Origin: UBA964 sp037444685
GTDB taxonomy: Bacteria; Pseudomonadota; Gammaproteobacteria; Steroidobacterales; Steroidobacteraceae
Direction: 5' to 3'
NCBI GenBank assembly: GCA_037444685.1
Contig: JBBILX010000003.1
Location: forward strand, 124,001-188,000
DNA length: 64,000 nucleotides
The notes beneath the pieces are model-generated. The model saw only the letters and a list, made by a program, of their open reading frames with translations, did no database searches and had not been told where the DNA came from. Shown here one piece after another: positions 9,018 to 17,367 of the stretch (positions within the stretch are counted from its first letter, which is position 1; the number at the start of each line of letters is the position of its first letter). The position numbers and the translations under genes were made by a program.

Positions 9018-9224
9018 TCACGCCGACTTGCGCGCAGCCGGGCAGGTGTTGACGCCGATCAGAGAGTAGAGCGCACAGAAGCGCAGCAGCCCGGTGGCGA
9101 GCGGCACGATGCCGACCAGGCCCCACCAACGGTTGGGCTCCGGCAGCAGAAACACGAGAGAAAGAATGCCAAGACCGGCGACGATGCGCAGCGGTCGATC
9201 GATTCCACCGACGTTCGCTTTCAT
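9018..9224 (-). CDS. DUF2892 small membrane protein
   Basis: A 68-residue protein with two hydrophobic helices (about 12-28 and 35-57). It has the family pattern NVGGIDRPLRIVAGLGIL at the start and CALYSLIGVNTCP at the end. An AGGAGG sits before the ATG. DUF2892 domains are often linked to rhodaneses (YgaP-like) and inner-membrane sulfur handling, but the role is unproven. The gene lies downstream of a Crp/Fnr regulator with a perfect palindrome between them (9282-9297), so it is the likely target. Confidence 0.9.
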   Translation of the reverse strand: MKANVGGIDRPLRIVAGLGILSLVFLLPEPNRWWGLVGIVPLATGLLRFCALYSLIGVNTCPAARKSA

Positions 9225-9281
9225 GATGCCCTCCTGTTCGGATGATGCGAGGCGAGATTACGCGCTCGATGCGCGATGGTA

Positions 9282-9297
9282 TGTAACCGTGGTTACA
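9282..9297. promoter_or_regulatory. Palindromic operator, probable Crp/Fnr-family site
   Basis: TGTAACCGTGGTTACA: 7-bp perfect arms with a 2-bp centre, 58 bp before the DUF2892 start and just after the Crp/Fnr stop. The overall TGTAA-N6-TTACA shape is that of Crp/Fnr-family targets. It differs from the canonical CRP (TGTGA) and FNR (TTGAT) half-sites. Confidence 0.7.
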
Positions 9298-9304
9298 CAG
9301 GCCG

Positions 9305-10015
9305 CTAAGGAGTTTCCGGGGGGTCGCGTCCGGGTTCGTCGGCCTCGCCAGCCGCGATGCGCCGCAGCAATGCGGCGTCGATGATCTCGATGCGACCGCG
9401 GCCGAGGCGCAGTGCGCCGCGCTGTGCGAACTCGCCGAGCAGCCGCGAGATGATCTCGCGGACGCTACCGAGCTCCTGCGCGAGCTGCAGGTGCGAGGTC
9501 TCGATCGATCGGCCACGGCCGAGGAGCCGGTTGGCCAACCGCTGATCCAGTCTTTGAAACTCCACGGCGTCGACGAGCGACATCAGCTCGGTCAAGCGCG
9601 CCGCGAACAGTTCGAAGACCTCGATGCGGAACGCGGGCACGCTGTCGAGCAGCTCCAGGAACAGCGAACGCGGCATTGCCAGCACGCGCAGGTCGGTTTC
9701 CGCGATCGCGCTGGCCGTGTAGGCACGCGCGCCGAGCAGGCAACTGCTCGTGAGGATGCAGCTCTCGCCGGGTTCGACGCGGTAGAGCAGCAGCTCCTTG
9801 CCACGGGACGAGAGCTTGCGGACGCGAATGGTGCCGTCGAGGACCAGGGGAAAGTGCGCGCATGGGCCTGCCTCGGCGAACACCGTCTCGCCTGCAGACA
9901 ACCGCAGCAGCGTCGACTCGGCCAGCACTCGCTGCAGCGTGGCCTGATCGGTGGCGGCGCACCATCGGTAGCGCTGCCGCAGTGTGGGGGGATCGACGCG
10001 CGGCTCGAGGCTCAT
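9305..10015 (-). CDS. Crp/Fnr-family transcriptional regulator
   Basis: A 236-residue protein. The N-terminal cyclic-nucleotide-binding-type beta barrel runs from about 25 to 130 (FAEAGPCAHFPLVLDGTIRV, EPGESCILTSSCLLGARAY). A long dimer helix follows, then a winged helix with recognition segment LAQELGSVREIISRLLGEF. It lacks the N-terminal cysteine cluster of FNR and does not show the full cAMP pocket of CRP. The paired cysteines in SCILTSSC could be a thiol or redox sensor, which is inference. Its start overlaps the dinB stop by 4 nt. The palindrome beyond its own stop codon suggests it controls the DUF2892 gene. Confidence 0.9.
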   Translation of the reverse strand: MSLEPRVDPPTLRQRYRWCAATDQATLQRVLAESTLLRLSAGETVFAEAGPCAHFPLVLDGTIRVRKLSSRGKELLLYRVEPGESCILTSSCLLGARAYTASAIAETDLRVLAMPRSLFLELLDSVPAFRIEVFELFAARLTELMSLVDAVEFQRLDQRLANRLLGRGRSIETSHLQLAQELGSVREIISRLLGEFAQRGALRLGRGRIEIIDAALLRRIAAGEADEPGRDPPETP

Positions 10016-11250
10016 CCTCGGCGAGGGTCGCCGGCGCGCGCAGCCCGCGACGCCTGCAGGCGGCTGCCGCGCGTCACGGCGAGCTGACCGAATTTCTCAC
10101 GGATCCGGTCGAGCGCCGTGTCGAGCGCCGGCTCGCGCGGCGCGTCGAGCGCACCGCGAGCAGGCGTCGCCGCGAACAGCTCGGCCTGCGTGCCGGCGCT
10201 GCGGCCGGCCGGCGCAAGATCGCTGGCGCCGATGCCGAGCAGCCGAAGCCTCGCGCTCGGGTGCTGCCGGAGCCAGCGCATGAGCAACTCACGTGCCAGG
10301 GGTGCGAACACGGCCGACTCCTGACTCGCCGGCGCAAAGTGCCGCTGCCGCGTGCACGTGGCGAAATCGTGCTCGCGGATCTTGACGGTCACGCAGCGTG
10401 CGACGAGATCCTTGGCGCGCAGTCGCGCGGTCATGCGGTCGCAGAGCGCGAGCAGTTCGGCCTCGAGTCTCGCGGGATCGCAGAGATCGGTGGCGAACGT
10501 CTCTTCCGCGCTGATCGACTTCTCTTCCCAATCGGTGACCACCGGTCTGTCGTCGATCCCCGCGGCGCGGGCGCGGATGCGCACGGCGTCGCGCCCGAAC
10601 AGCGACCACAGTCGCTCCTCCGGTGCAAGCCGCAGGGAACCGAGGGTCGTGATGCCGGCCGCAACGACCTGTGCGCCCTTCTTGCGGCCTAGGCCCGGCA
10701 GCCGGCTGACTGGCAGGGGATCGAGCACCGCGTTAACACGCTCCGAAGTGACGACCGTGAGCCCGTCCGGTTTGTCGAGATCGGAAGCGATCTTCGCAAC
10801 CAGCTTGTTGGGTCCGACGCCTACCGATGCCGTCAGGCCGGTGCGCTCGCGGATACGCCGCTTGATCTCGCGCGCGATCGAGACTTCGTCGCCGAGCAGG
10901 CGCCGGCTGCCGGTCACGTCGAGATAGGCTTCATCGAGGGACAGGCCCTGCACGAGCGGCGTGAACTCGTGGAAGATGCCGAACACCTGCCGCGAGACCT
11001 CCTTGTAGCGCGCCATTCTCGGCCTCACGCAGATCGCCTGCGGGCACAAGGCGAGCGCGCGCCGGATCGGCATCGCCGAACGCACGCCGTAGCGACGCAC
11101 TTCGTAACTCGCGGCCGCGACGACGCCCCGGCCGCTAGTGCCCCCGACGATCAGCGGCCTGCCGCGCAGCTCGGGATGATCGAGCTGCTCGACCGATGCG
11201 TAGAACGCATCCATGTCAACGTGCAGGATCGCGCGCGGGGCTCCGTTCAC
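10012..11250 (-). CDS. dinB: DNA polymerase IV (Y family)
   Basis: A 412-residue translesion polymerase. The metal-binding residues are Asp12 (ILHVDMDAFYAS) and Asp106-Glu107 (LSLDEAYLDV). The palm, the finger (YEVRRYGVRSAMP) and the thumb helix-hairpin-helix (LPGLGRKKGAQV) are all visible. The C-terminal little finger is followed by QAELF, a good match to the beta-clamp binding pentapeptide. It acts in replication past damaged template bases. The start overlaps the DUF3667 gene's stop by 4 nt. No LexA-like box is possible at its own start, because the gene is internal to the fadE transcript chain. Confidence 0.95.
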   Translation of the reverse strand: MNGAPRAILHVDMDAFYASVEQLDHPELRGRPLIVGGTSGRGVVAAASYEVRRYGVRSAMPIRRALALCPQAICVRPRMARYKEVSRQVFGIFHEFTPLVQGLSLDEAYLDVTGSRRLLGDEVSIAREIKRRIRERTGLTASVGVGPNKLVAKIASDLDKPDGLTVVTSERVNAVLDPLPVSRLPGLGRKKGAQVVAAGITTLGSLRLAPEERLWSLFGRDAVRIRARAAGIDDRPVVTDWEEKSISAEETFATDLCDPARLEAELLALCDRMTARLRAKDLVARCVTVKIREHDFATCTRQRHFAPASQESAVFAPLARELLMRWLRQHPSARLRLLGIGASDLAPAGRSAGTQAELFAATPARGALDAPREPALDTALDRIREKFGQLAVTRGSRLQASRAARAGDPRRG

Positions 11251-12134
11251 GGGGAAATGACGCCGTAGAGGGCAGTGAGGACCAGCGTCGTGCCGCCGAG
11301 CACAGCGAACTTGGCGAGCGTGCGCTGGCGGCTCTGCCCGTACATCGGGCGCATCGGCGCGAGCAAGTACCAGAGCAGATGGATGCAGAGCGCGAACCGC
11401 AGCCAGCGTATCGCGCCCCGCCAGGGCAGCAGCGCGCTGAAGATCATGTAGAGACCGGGCGCAGTGAACACCGCGGTGTGGTTGTGCACGAAGAACAGCA
11501 GGTGCTCGACATCATGGCGGCGCGGTCGCGAGTAAATCAGCATCATCCCGGCGGCGAGCAGCGGCAGAAACAGGAACAAGGCGCGCGGCAGGTTCTGTTC
11601 GAAGCGCGCCGCGAGTGTGGCGCCGCCATCGCGTACGGCGCGTTCGCAACGGCGTGTCAGCAGCGGCTGGATCCAGTCGCTGCCGAGTCCCTCGTACTTC
11701 AGGCCGGTGCAGGGCGGCTGGCGGTGGTCGCGCCCCTCCGCGGTGCCGATGACCACCACCGGCGCGCCGTGCGTCGCGTCCGGGACGCCGGCTCGAAGCC
11801 CATCGCCCGGCAGCGCCGCGGCCAGCACGAAGAAGCTCAGCGTCACGACCAGGTAGAGGCGAAACGGCGGCAGGTGGCGGGCGCGCCGGTCTGCGAAGAA
11901 CTCTCGTGTCAGGAAACCGGGCCGCGCCAGCAGCGCGGCCGGCGTACGCCAGAGGCGGGAGTCGGCATGCGTGATGCTCTCTATGGCCTCGCGCAGGAAG
12001 TGGCCGATGCTGCGCACGGACGGCTCGTGACGCTGGCCGCAGGCCGCACAGTACTCGCCCCAGAGCACTGCGCAGCAGTTGAGGCAGCGCGAGGCAGGCC
12101 GGACGATGCCCGTCTGCGACCCGGCGCCGCTCAC
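11247..12134 (-). CDS. DUF3667-type membrane protein with zinc ribbon
   Basis: A 295-residue protein. An N-terminal CxxC...CxxC pair (CLNC and CAACGQRH) looks like a zinc ribbon. It is followed by RSIGHFLREAIESI and RTPAALLARPGFLTREFFADRRARHLPPFRLYL, the hallmark region of DUF3667. Several membrane helices follow: LYLVVTLSFFVLAAAL, then three more in the C-terminal third. The function is unknown. It is coupled by ATGA overlaps to fadE upstream and dinB downstream. Confidence 0.85.
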   Translation of the reverse strand: MSGAGSQTGIVRPASRCLNCCAVLWGEYCAACGQRHEPSVRSIGHFLREAIESITHADSRLWRTPAALLARPGFLTREFFADRRARHLPPFRLYLVVTLSFFVLAAALPGDGLRAGVPDATHGAPVVVIGTAEGRDHRQPPCTGLKYEGLGSDWIQPLLTRRCERAVRDGGATLAARFEQNLPRALFLFLPLLAAGMMLIYSRPRRHDVEHLLFFVHNHTAVFTAPGLYMIFSALLPWRGAIRWLRFALCIHLLWYLLAPMRPMYGQSRQRTLAKFAVLGGTTLVLTALYGVISP

Positions 12135-14680
12135 GCCACTTGCAGCCCACTGGCCGTCTGCGGCGCCGCAGCCTCTTGCGCCGGGGATGCGCTCTGGGTG
12201 CCGAGCTCGTGCGGCGCGAAGTCGTCGACGTGGATCAGTTCCATGACCTTGCGGTCGTAGTCGCGCAGCTGCGCAGCCTCGGTCTCGGAGATGATGCCGG
12301 CAGCCAGCGCCTGTGCGATCTGCCCGGGCACGTCGAGCGCCGTCACGCGCCCCGTCTTGATGCCCTCGACGCGGATCCGCTTCTCGATCGGTTCGGCGCC
12401 CGGCGCGAGCTCGAGCGCCTCCTGCAGCAGGCCGAGCGGATTGCGCGGCTGAATCTCGCGGTAGACGGGGTAGCAGAGGCGGTCGCGCACTTCGGTCGGA
12501 TTCAGTACGAGATCGGCGAGCTGGCGGCCGAGGCGATCACTCGGCGCGGAGTACTGCAGGCCGCGCGGAAAGATGAAGAAGCGCATGAAGCCGCTGATGA
12601 ACGGGCTCGGGAAGTTGCGCAGGAAACCGTGCAGCTGCTCCTGCGCGCGGTAGAGCAAGTGGCGGCAGGCCCACTCGACGATCGGCAGATCCTCGGGACG
12701 CCGCCCCTGGTTCTCGTAGTGCTTGAGCACCATCGAAGCGATGTACATGTTCGACAGCACATCGCCGAGCCGCGCGGAGAGGTTCTCCTTCTTCTTCAGG
12801 TAGCCACCGAGCGTCAGCATCGCGACATCGACCGCGAACGCGAACGATGCCGAGAAGCGCACGATGTGCTGGTAATAGCGCTTGGCCGGACCCGTGTCGG
12901 GCACCCGCGTAAAGCGCGCATTGGTCAGCGCCATGAGCAGCGAGCGAACGGCGTTACTGATCGTGAAACCGATGTGCCCGAACAGCGCCCGATCGAAATC
13001 GTCGATCCCGCGCACGCGGTCGGGGTTACGGGCGGCCTCCATTTCCTTGAGGACGAATGGGTGGCAGCGCACGGCGCCTTGACCGAAGATGATCAGGCTG
13101 CGCGTGAGGATGTTGGCCCCTTCGACGGTGATCGCCACTGGCACGACCTGATAGCCGCGCCCAAGGTAGTTGCGCGGCCCAAGACAGATGCCCTTGCCGC
13201 CCTGCACGTCCATCGCGTCGTTGGCGACCTGACGACTCATTTCGGTGACGTGGTACTTGAGCATGGCCGACGGCACCGAAGGCTTCTCGCCACCGTCGAT
13301 CGCACCGGCGGTGACTGAACGCGCTGCGTCCATCGCGTAGGTATATCCGACCATGCGGGCGATCACGCTCTCGACGCCCTCGAACTTGCCGACCGGCATG
13401 TTGAACTGGCGGCGGATGCGCGCATACGCACCCGTTGCGAACACGGCTGCCTTCGCACCGCCGGTGCCGTTCGACGGCAGCGAGATGCAGCGGCCGACCG
13501 ACAGCTGTTCGACGAGCATGCGCCAGCCCTGGCCGGCCATCTTCGGTCCGCCGACTATGAAGTCGAGCGGGACGAAGACGTCCTTGCCGTGGATCGGTCC
13601 GTTCTGGAACGGGATGTTGAGCGGGAAGTGGCGCCTGCCGATCGTCACGCCCGGCACATCGCGCGGAATCAGCGCGACCGTGATCCCGAGATCGGTCCGG
13701 TCGCCGAGCAGCTTGTCGGGATCGAACATCCGGAACGCGAGACCGATGACGGTCGCGACCGGTGCGAGCGTGATGTAGCGCTTGGAGAAATCGAGCCTCA
13801 GGCCGACGATCTCGCGACCCTGCCATTGACCTCTGCACACCACACCCGTGTCCGGCAGCGAGGCGGCATCGGAACCGGCCCGCGGGCCGGTCAGCGCGAA
13901 GCAGGGCACTTCCTCGCCGCGCGCGAGCCGCGGCAGATAGTGGTTCTTCTGCTCCTCGGTGCCGTAGTGCTGCAGCAGTTCGGCGGGGCCGAGCGAGTTC
14001 GGCACCGCGACCGTGGAGGCCACCGTCGCGCTGCGGCTCGCGAGCTTCGCAAGCACGCACGAGTGGGCATAGGCCGAGAACTCGAGGCCACCGTACTTCT
14101 TCTGGATGATCATCGCGAAGAAGCCCTTCGACTTCAGGAACTGCCACACCTCGGGCGGCATGTCGCCGCGCCGGTGCGTGATGTCGAAGTCGTCGATCAT
14201 GCGGCAGAGGTCCTCGCAGGGACCGTCGAGGAAGGCCTGCTCCTCCGCCGTGAGCTGCGGCGGCTTGGCCGACATCAGCTTGGACCAGTCAGGTTTGCCC
14301 GTGAACAGCTCGCCATCCCACCAGACGGTACCGGCCTCGAGTGCTTCCTTTTCCGTCTGCGACATCGCCGGCAGCAGCCGTCGGTAGGTGCGCAGGAAGG
14401 GGCGTGTGATCAGTGCCTTGCGCAGCGGTCGCAGGTTCAGCAGCCAGAGCGTGGCGAGCAACAGCCACAGGAAGCCCTTCCATGCGCCTGCCGGTGCGCC
14501 AAACAGCGTGTACGCGGCGAGCAGCACCGTGAACGTGATCGTGAAGCTGAGCAGTCCCATGCGGCGGTAGGCAAGGTAGAGCACCGCCGCGACGAACAAG
14601 AGCGCGATCACGCCGCCAGGCATGGTCAAGGCGTAGAGGGCGCCGGCGAGCAGCGCGATGACGACGACGGCACGAATCAT
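12131..14680 (-). CDS. fadE: Acyl-CoA dehydrogenase, FadE type
   Basis: An 849-residue protein, close to the length of E. coli FadE. N-terminal hydrophobic segments (about 1-75) are followed by an acyl-CoA dehydrogenase core. The core shows CFALTGPRAGSDAASLPDTG and the flavin/substrate segments up to QGGKGICLGPRNYLGRGYQ. A C-terminal DUF1974-type region (LNPTEVRDRLCYPVYRE) completes it. It performs the first step of fatty acid beta-oxidation at the membrane. It heads a chain in which fadE, the DUF3667 gene, dinB and the Crp/Fnr gene overlap successively by 4 nt. Confidence 0.95.
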   Translation of the reverse strand: MIRAVVVIALLAGALYALTMPGGVIALLFVAAVLYLAYRRMGLLSFTITFTVLLAAYTLFGAPAGAWKGFLWLLLATLWLLNLRPLRKALITRPFLRTYRRLLPAMSQTEKEALEAGTVWWDGELFTGKPDWSKLMSAKPPQLTAEEQAFLDGPCEDLCRMIDDFDITHRRGDMPPEVWQFLKSKGFFAMIIQKKYGGLEFSAYAHSCVLAKLASRSATVASTVAVPNSLGPAELLQHYGTEEQKNHYLPRLARGEEVPCFALTGPRAGSDAASLPDTGVVCRGQWQGREIVGLRLDFSKRYITLAPVATVIGLAFRMFDPDKLLGDRTDLGITVALIPRDVPGVTIGRRHFPLNIPFQNGPIHGKDVFVPLDFIVGGPKMAGQGWRMLVEQLSVGRCISLPSNGTGGAKAAVFATGAYARIRRQFNMPVGKFEGVESVIARMVGYTYAMDAARSVTAGAIDGGEKPSVPSAMLKYHVTEMSRQVANDAMDVQGGKGICLGPRNYLGRGYQVVPVAITVEGANILTRSLIIFGQGAVRCHPFVLKEMEAARNPDRVRGIDDFDRALFGHIGFTISNAVRSLLMALTNARFTRVPDTGPAKRYYQHIVRFSASFAFAVDVAMLTLGGYLKKKENLSARLGDVLSNMYIASMVLKHYENQGRRPEDLPIVEWACRHLLYRAQEQLHGFLRNFPSPFISGFMRFFIFPRGLQYSAPSDRLGRQLADLVLNPTEVRDRLCYPVYREIQPRNPLGLLQEALELAPGAEPIEKRIRVEGIKTGRVTALDVPGQIAQALAAGIISETEAAQLRDYDRKVMELIHVDDFAPHELGTQSASPAQEAAAPQTASGLQVA

Positions 14681-14747
14681 GGGAGTGCACCGGCAGGATT
14701 TCGGATGCCGGTGACTATAGCCCTGCCGCGTCGGTCGGCGTAAGGGA

Positions 14748-14764
14748 CACGGCCCCGGGCCGTG
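14748..14764 (-). terminator. Short GC hairpin between mdh and fadE
   Basis: Near-continuous palindrome CACGGCCC-C-GGGCCGTG. It lies after the mdh stop on the minus strand and before fadE. It has no T run, so it is only a possible transcription end. Confidence 0.35.
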
Positions 14765-14802
14765 CTCTCAAGACGCCGGTTGTGGCAACGGAGCGACAGC
14801 CT

Positions 14803-15783
14803 TCAGCCGAGCAGGTCCTTGACGCCGTCGCGCTCCTCGAGCAGCTCCGCGTGGGTGGCGTCCATGCGCTGGCGGCTGAACGCATCGATCGACAGCCCCT
14901 GGACGATCTCGTAGTGACCGTTCCGGCAGACCACCGGATACGAGTAGATCACGCCTTCCGGTATCCCGTAGCTGCCGTCCGACGGGATCGCCATCGACAC
15001 GAAGTCGCCGCTCGGGCTGCCCTTGACCCAGTCACGGATGTGATCGATCGCGGCCGAGGCGGCCGAGGCGGCCGACGAGGCACCGCGCGCCTTGATGATC
15101 GCCGCACCGCGCTGCTGCACGGTCGGAATGAAGTCCTGCTCGATCCACGCCTGGTCGACCAGCGACTTCGCGGGCTTGCCGCCCACGAGGCAGTGGCTGA
15201 TGTCGGGATACTGCGTCGCCGAATGGTTGCCCCAGATGATCATCCTCTGAATGTCGTTGACGTGCCGGCCGGTCTTGGCGGCCAGCTGCGACAGCGCGCG
15301 GTTGTGATCGAGGCGGGTCATCGCCGTGAAGCACTTCGGGCTCAGCGATGGCGCGTTCTTCATCGCGATCAGCGCGTTGGTATTGGCGGGGTTGCCGACC
15401 ACGAGCACGCGCACGTCGCGGCTTGCGACTTCGTTCAAGGCCTTGCCCTGCGCGGAGAAGATCTGGGCGTTGGCGAGCAGCAGGTCCTTGCGCTCCATGC
15501 CAGGGCCGCGTGGCCGCGCGCCGACGAGCAAGCCGACGTGCAGGTCCCGGAATGCGACGCGCGCATCGTCGGTCGCGACGATGTTGTTCAGGGTCGGGAA
15601 GGCGCAGTCGTTGAGCTCCATGACGACGCCCGCGAGTTGCGGCAGCGCGGCCGTGATCTCGAGCAGGTGCAGGTTCACGGGCTGATCGGAGCCGAGCATG
15701 GCGCCTGAGGCGACGCGGAAAGCGAGGGCGTAACCGATCTGGCCGGCGGCGCCGGTGATCGCGACATTGACCGGGGTCTTCAT
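14803..15783 (-). CDS. mdh: Malate dehydrogenase
   Basis: A 326-residue NAD-dependent malate dehydrogenase of the cytosolic/Xanthomonas-like type, oxidising malate to oxaloacetate in the TCA cycle. It has the Rossmann start VAITGAAGQIGYALAFRV, the substrate-binding region PRGPGMERKDLL, VVGNPANTNALIA and the catalytic His in WGNHSATQYPD. The Ala/Ser run near residue 235 is a normal feature of this subfamily. ATG 15783 matches the family start MKTPVNVAITG; the long upstream frame has no support. Confidence 0.96.
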   Translation of the reverse strand: MKTPVNVAITGAAGQIGYALAFRVASGAMLGSDQPVNLHLLEITAALPQLAGVVMELNDCAFPTLNNIVATDDARVAFRDLHVGLLVGARPRGPGMERKDLLLANAQIFSAQGKALNEVASRDVRVLVVGNPANTNALIAMKNAPSLSPKCFTAMTRLDHNRALSQLAAKTGRHVNDIQRMIIWGNHSATQYPDISHCLVGGKPAKSLVDQAWIEQDFIPTVQQRGAAIIKARGASSAASAASAAIDHIRDWVKGSPSGDFVSMAIPSDGSYGIPEGVIYSYPVVCRNGHYEIVQGLSIDAFSRQRMDATHAELLEERDGVKDLLG

Positions 15784-15885
15784 GAGATGACGACGCTCTT
15801 GGCTGGTGAAAGGCGCGCGAATTCTAGGCGCTTTCGTCCGCCGTTTCATGCCGCGAGTCGCGCCGTCGCGCGGCGTCGGCACCGC

Positions 15886-16494
15886 TCAGCGGTCACCCAG
15901 TGCGCGCAGACGCTCCGGTAGAGCGGTCTGCGGATACCGCTCGCGAAACGCCGCCAGCTCCCGTCGGGCCGCCTCGAGCTCGCCGGCCGCCTGCAGTCGC
16001 TCGATTCGCGCGATCCAGGCCAGCGGTGTCTCATCCGGATTTCTGGCGTCGCGCGCCGACTCGACCGTCATGCCGAGCGTGGCCGCGGACGGGACAGTAG
16101 GCTGTCCGGATTCGGCAGGCGTGCTCCGAGCCATTGGCGTCGGAGCCGCGCTTTCTTCGGCCGGCGCTGGGCCGGCGCGACGGTCGACGGCCGACCCGGC
16201 AGGGTCTGCGCCGGACGTTGTGTTTCCCTTGCGGCCGTCCATCTGCAGCACGAGGGCAAACGACAGCACCAGTGTCGCAGCCAGCGCGAGCGGCAGCGCC
16301 CAGCGCGACGCACGCGCGAAACGCGGTGCGGGAGCGCCGCGTGGCCGCTCGCCGAGCGCTGCATGCGCCCGTGCGAGCACGAACCTGTCGGTCTCGGCGT
16401 CGGGCCCGTCGCTGTCGCACTCGAGTTCTGGCAGCAGTCGGCCGCCCCGACGCAACCGCTGTTCGAAGTCGTCATGCCCGTTGCCGCCCGTCAT
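15886..16494 (-). CDS. Probable membrane partner (anti-sigma-like) of the ECF sigma factor
   Basis: A 202-residue protein with a hydrophilic N-terminus (about 1-65), one membrane helix (LPLALAATLVLSFALVLQM, about 68-88), an Ala/Pro-rich linker and a helical tail (ERLQAAGELEAARRELAAFRERYPQ). Its start overlaps the sigma gene's stop by 4 nt, the usual place for an anti-sigma factor. No HxxxCxxC zinc motif is visible, so the call rests on position and topology. The tail resembles a single TPR-like helix pair. Confidence 0.6.
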   Translation of the reverse strand: MTGGNGHDDFEQRLRRGGRLLPELECDSDGPDAETDRFVLARAHAALGERPRGAPAPRFARASRWALPLALAATLVLSFALVLQMDGRKGNTTSGADPAGSAVDRRAGPAPAEESAAPTPMARSTPAESGQPTVPSAATLGMTVESARDARNPDETPLAWIARIERLQAAGELEAARRELAAFRERYPQTALPERLRALGDR

Positions 16495-17087
16495 CGCGAG
16501 CCCTCCGAGTGCACGGGCGCGAGTGCCGCACGCAGCTTCTGGACCGCGTACCGCAGGCGGCTCTTGACCGTCTCGCGACCCACACCGGTCACGGCAGCGA
16601 TCTGCTCGAGGGACAGGCCACCTTCCTCATGCAGCAGGAAGGCGTCACGCTGTTCGAGCGGCAGCTCATCGAGCGCGCCGCGCAGGCGCCGCTGCAGTTC
16701 GTCGTGCCGCAGGGTCCGCGCGGGGTCGCCGTCCACCCGGTCCTCGCTCTCGAGCTCGGAACCGTCGGCCAGAGTCGCGGAGGTGACAGGGCGCACGGCA
16801 CTGCGTCGGCAGTGATCGATGAAGACGTGGTGGGCGATCGTGTACAGGTAGGTCCGGAAGCGCGCGCGGACCTCGTAGCGTTCGCGGGCGTCGATGACCC
16901 GACTCCACGCGTCCTGGAACAGGTCATGAGCGAGCTCACGGTGTCGGGTCTGGCGCAGCAGATAGCCGAACAGGGGCTGACGATAACGGGCGTAAAGGCG
17001 CTCGAACGCGCGCGCGTCGCCCGCGACGTAGGCCAGCATCAGCGCTTCGTCGCTGTCATCGTCCGGCATGGTTGCCACTGTAGCCAT
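16491..17087 (-). CDS. ECF-type RNA polymerase sigma factor
   Basis: A 198-residue protein. Region 2 reads ALMLAYVAGDARAFERLYARYRQPLFGYLLR with ELAHDLFQDAWSRVI and RFRTYLYTIAHHVFIDHCRR. Region 4 contains LPLEQRDAFLLHEEGGLSLEQIAAVTGVGRETVKSRLRYA (helix-turn-helix; written across two motifs). It directs RNA polymerase to specialised promoters. ATG 17087 has GAGG 5 nt upstream; ATG 17069 is an alternative. A possible minus-strand -10 (TATAAC, 17239-17244) lies about 150 nt upstream. Confidence 0.9.
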   Translation of the reverse strand: MATVATMPDDDSDEALMLAYVAGDARAFERLYARYRQPLFGYLLRQTRHRELAHDLFQDAWSRVIDARERYEVRARFRTYLYTIAHHVFIDHCRRSAVRPVTSATLADGSELESEDRVDGDPARTLRHDELQRRLRGALDELPLEQRDAFLLHEEGGLSLEQIAAVTGVGRETVKSRLRYAVQKLRAALAPVHSEGSR

Positions 17088-17238
17088 GCCGCCTCGGGAA
17101 GTCGTCTCCAGCCGCGCAACGGCGGACCGAGACGCAAGGCCAGCTTGGTACCGAAACCTGGCCTGCGACGCGGGCATCGCCAGTAAAGCGTCCGCGCAAT
17201 GCGTCCGGGGTCGAGAAAATATCTCATCAGAACAGTCA

Positions 17239-17265
17239 GTTATAGATTCCGACCGGATGATGCAA
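17239..17265 (-). promoter_or_regulatory. Possible promoter for the ECF sigma gene
   Basis: On the minus strand TATAAC (17239-17244) is preceded by TTGCAT at a short 15-bp spacing. A CGGAATC element occurs twice nearby (17245-17251 and 17276-17282) and could be an ECF-type -35. Spacing is not ideal for either reading. Confidence 0.3.
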
Positions 17266-17273
17266 GAAAACTC

Positions 17274-17303
17274 TTGATTCCGTAATGGTGTTGTAGTGAT
17301 ATA
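17274..17303 (+). promoter_or_regulatory. Promoter of the small protein/GntR/ABC operon
   Basis: TTGATT (17274-17279) with TGATAT or GATATA 17-18 nt downstream, in a locally AT-rich stretch. The -10 lies inside the inverted repeat at 17283-17314, so a repressor bound there would block polymerase. Confidence 0.55.
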
Positions 17304-17314
17304 AAACACCATTA
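17283..17314. promoter_or_regulatory. Operator: perfect 10-bp inverted repeat (GGTG-N16-CACC)
   Basis: TAATGGTGTT and AACACCATTA separated by 12 nt. Inside it GGTG (17287-17290) and CACC (17307-17310) are exactly 16 nt apart. I recall GGTG-N16-CACC as the motif reported for a YtrA-type GntR regulator in Xanthomonas. The GntR gene downstream is of that type. Confidence 0.75.
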
Positions 17315-17367
17315 GATCGAGGGAAAACGCATGGTGCGATCCCCAGGGACATTCGAAGGAGACGACG

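Noticed and set aside
15050..15080. Short tandem repeat GGCCGAGGC in mdh
   Set aside because: It encodes an Ala/Ser-rich segment normal for this malate dehydrogenase subfamily.
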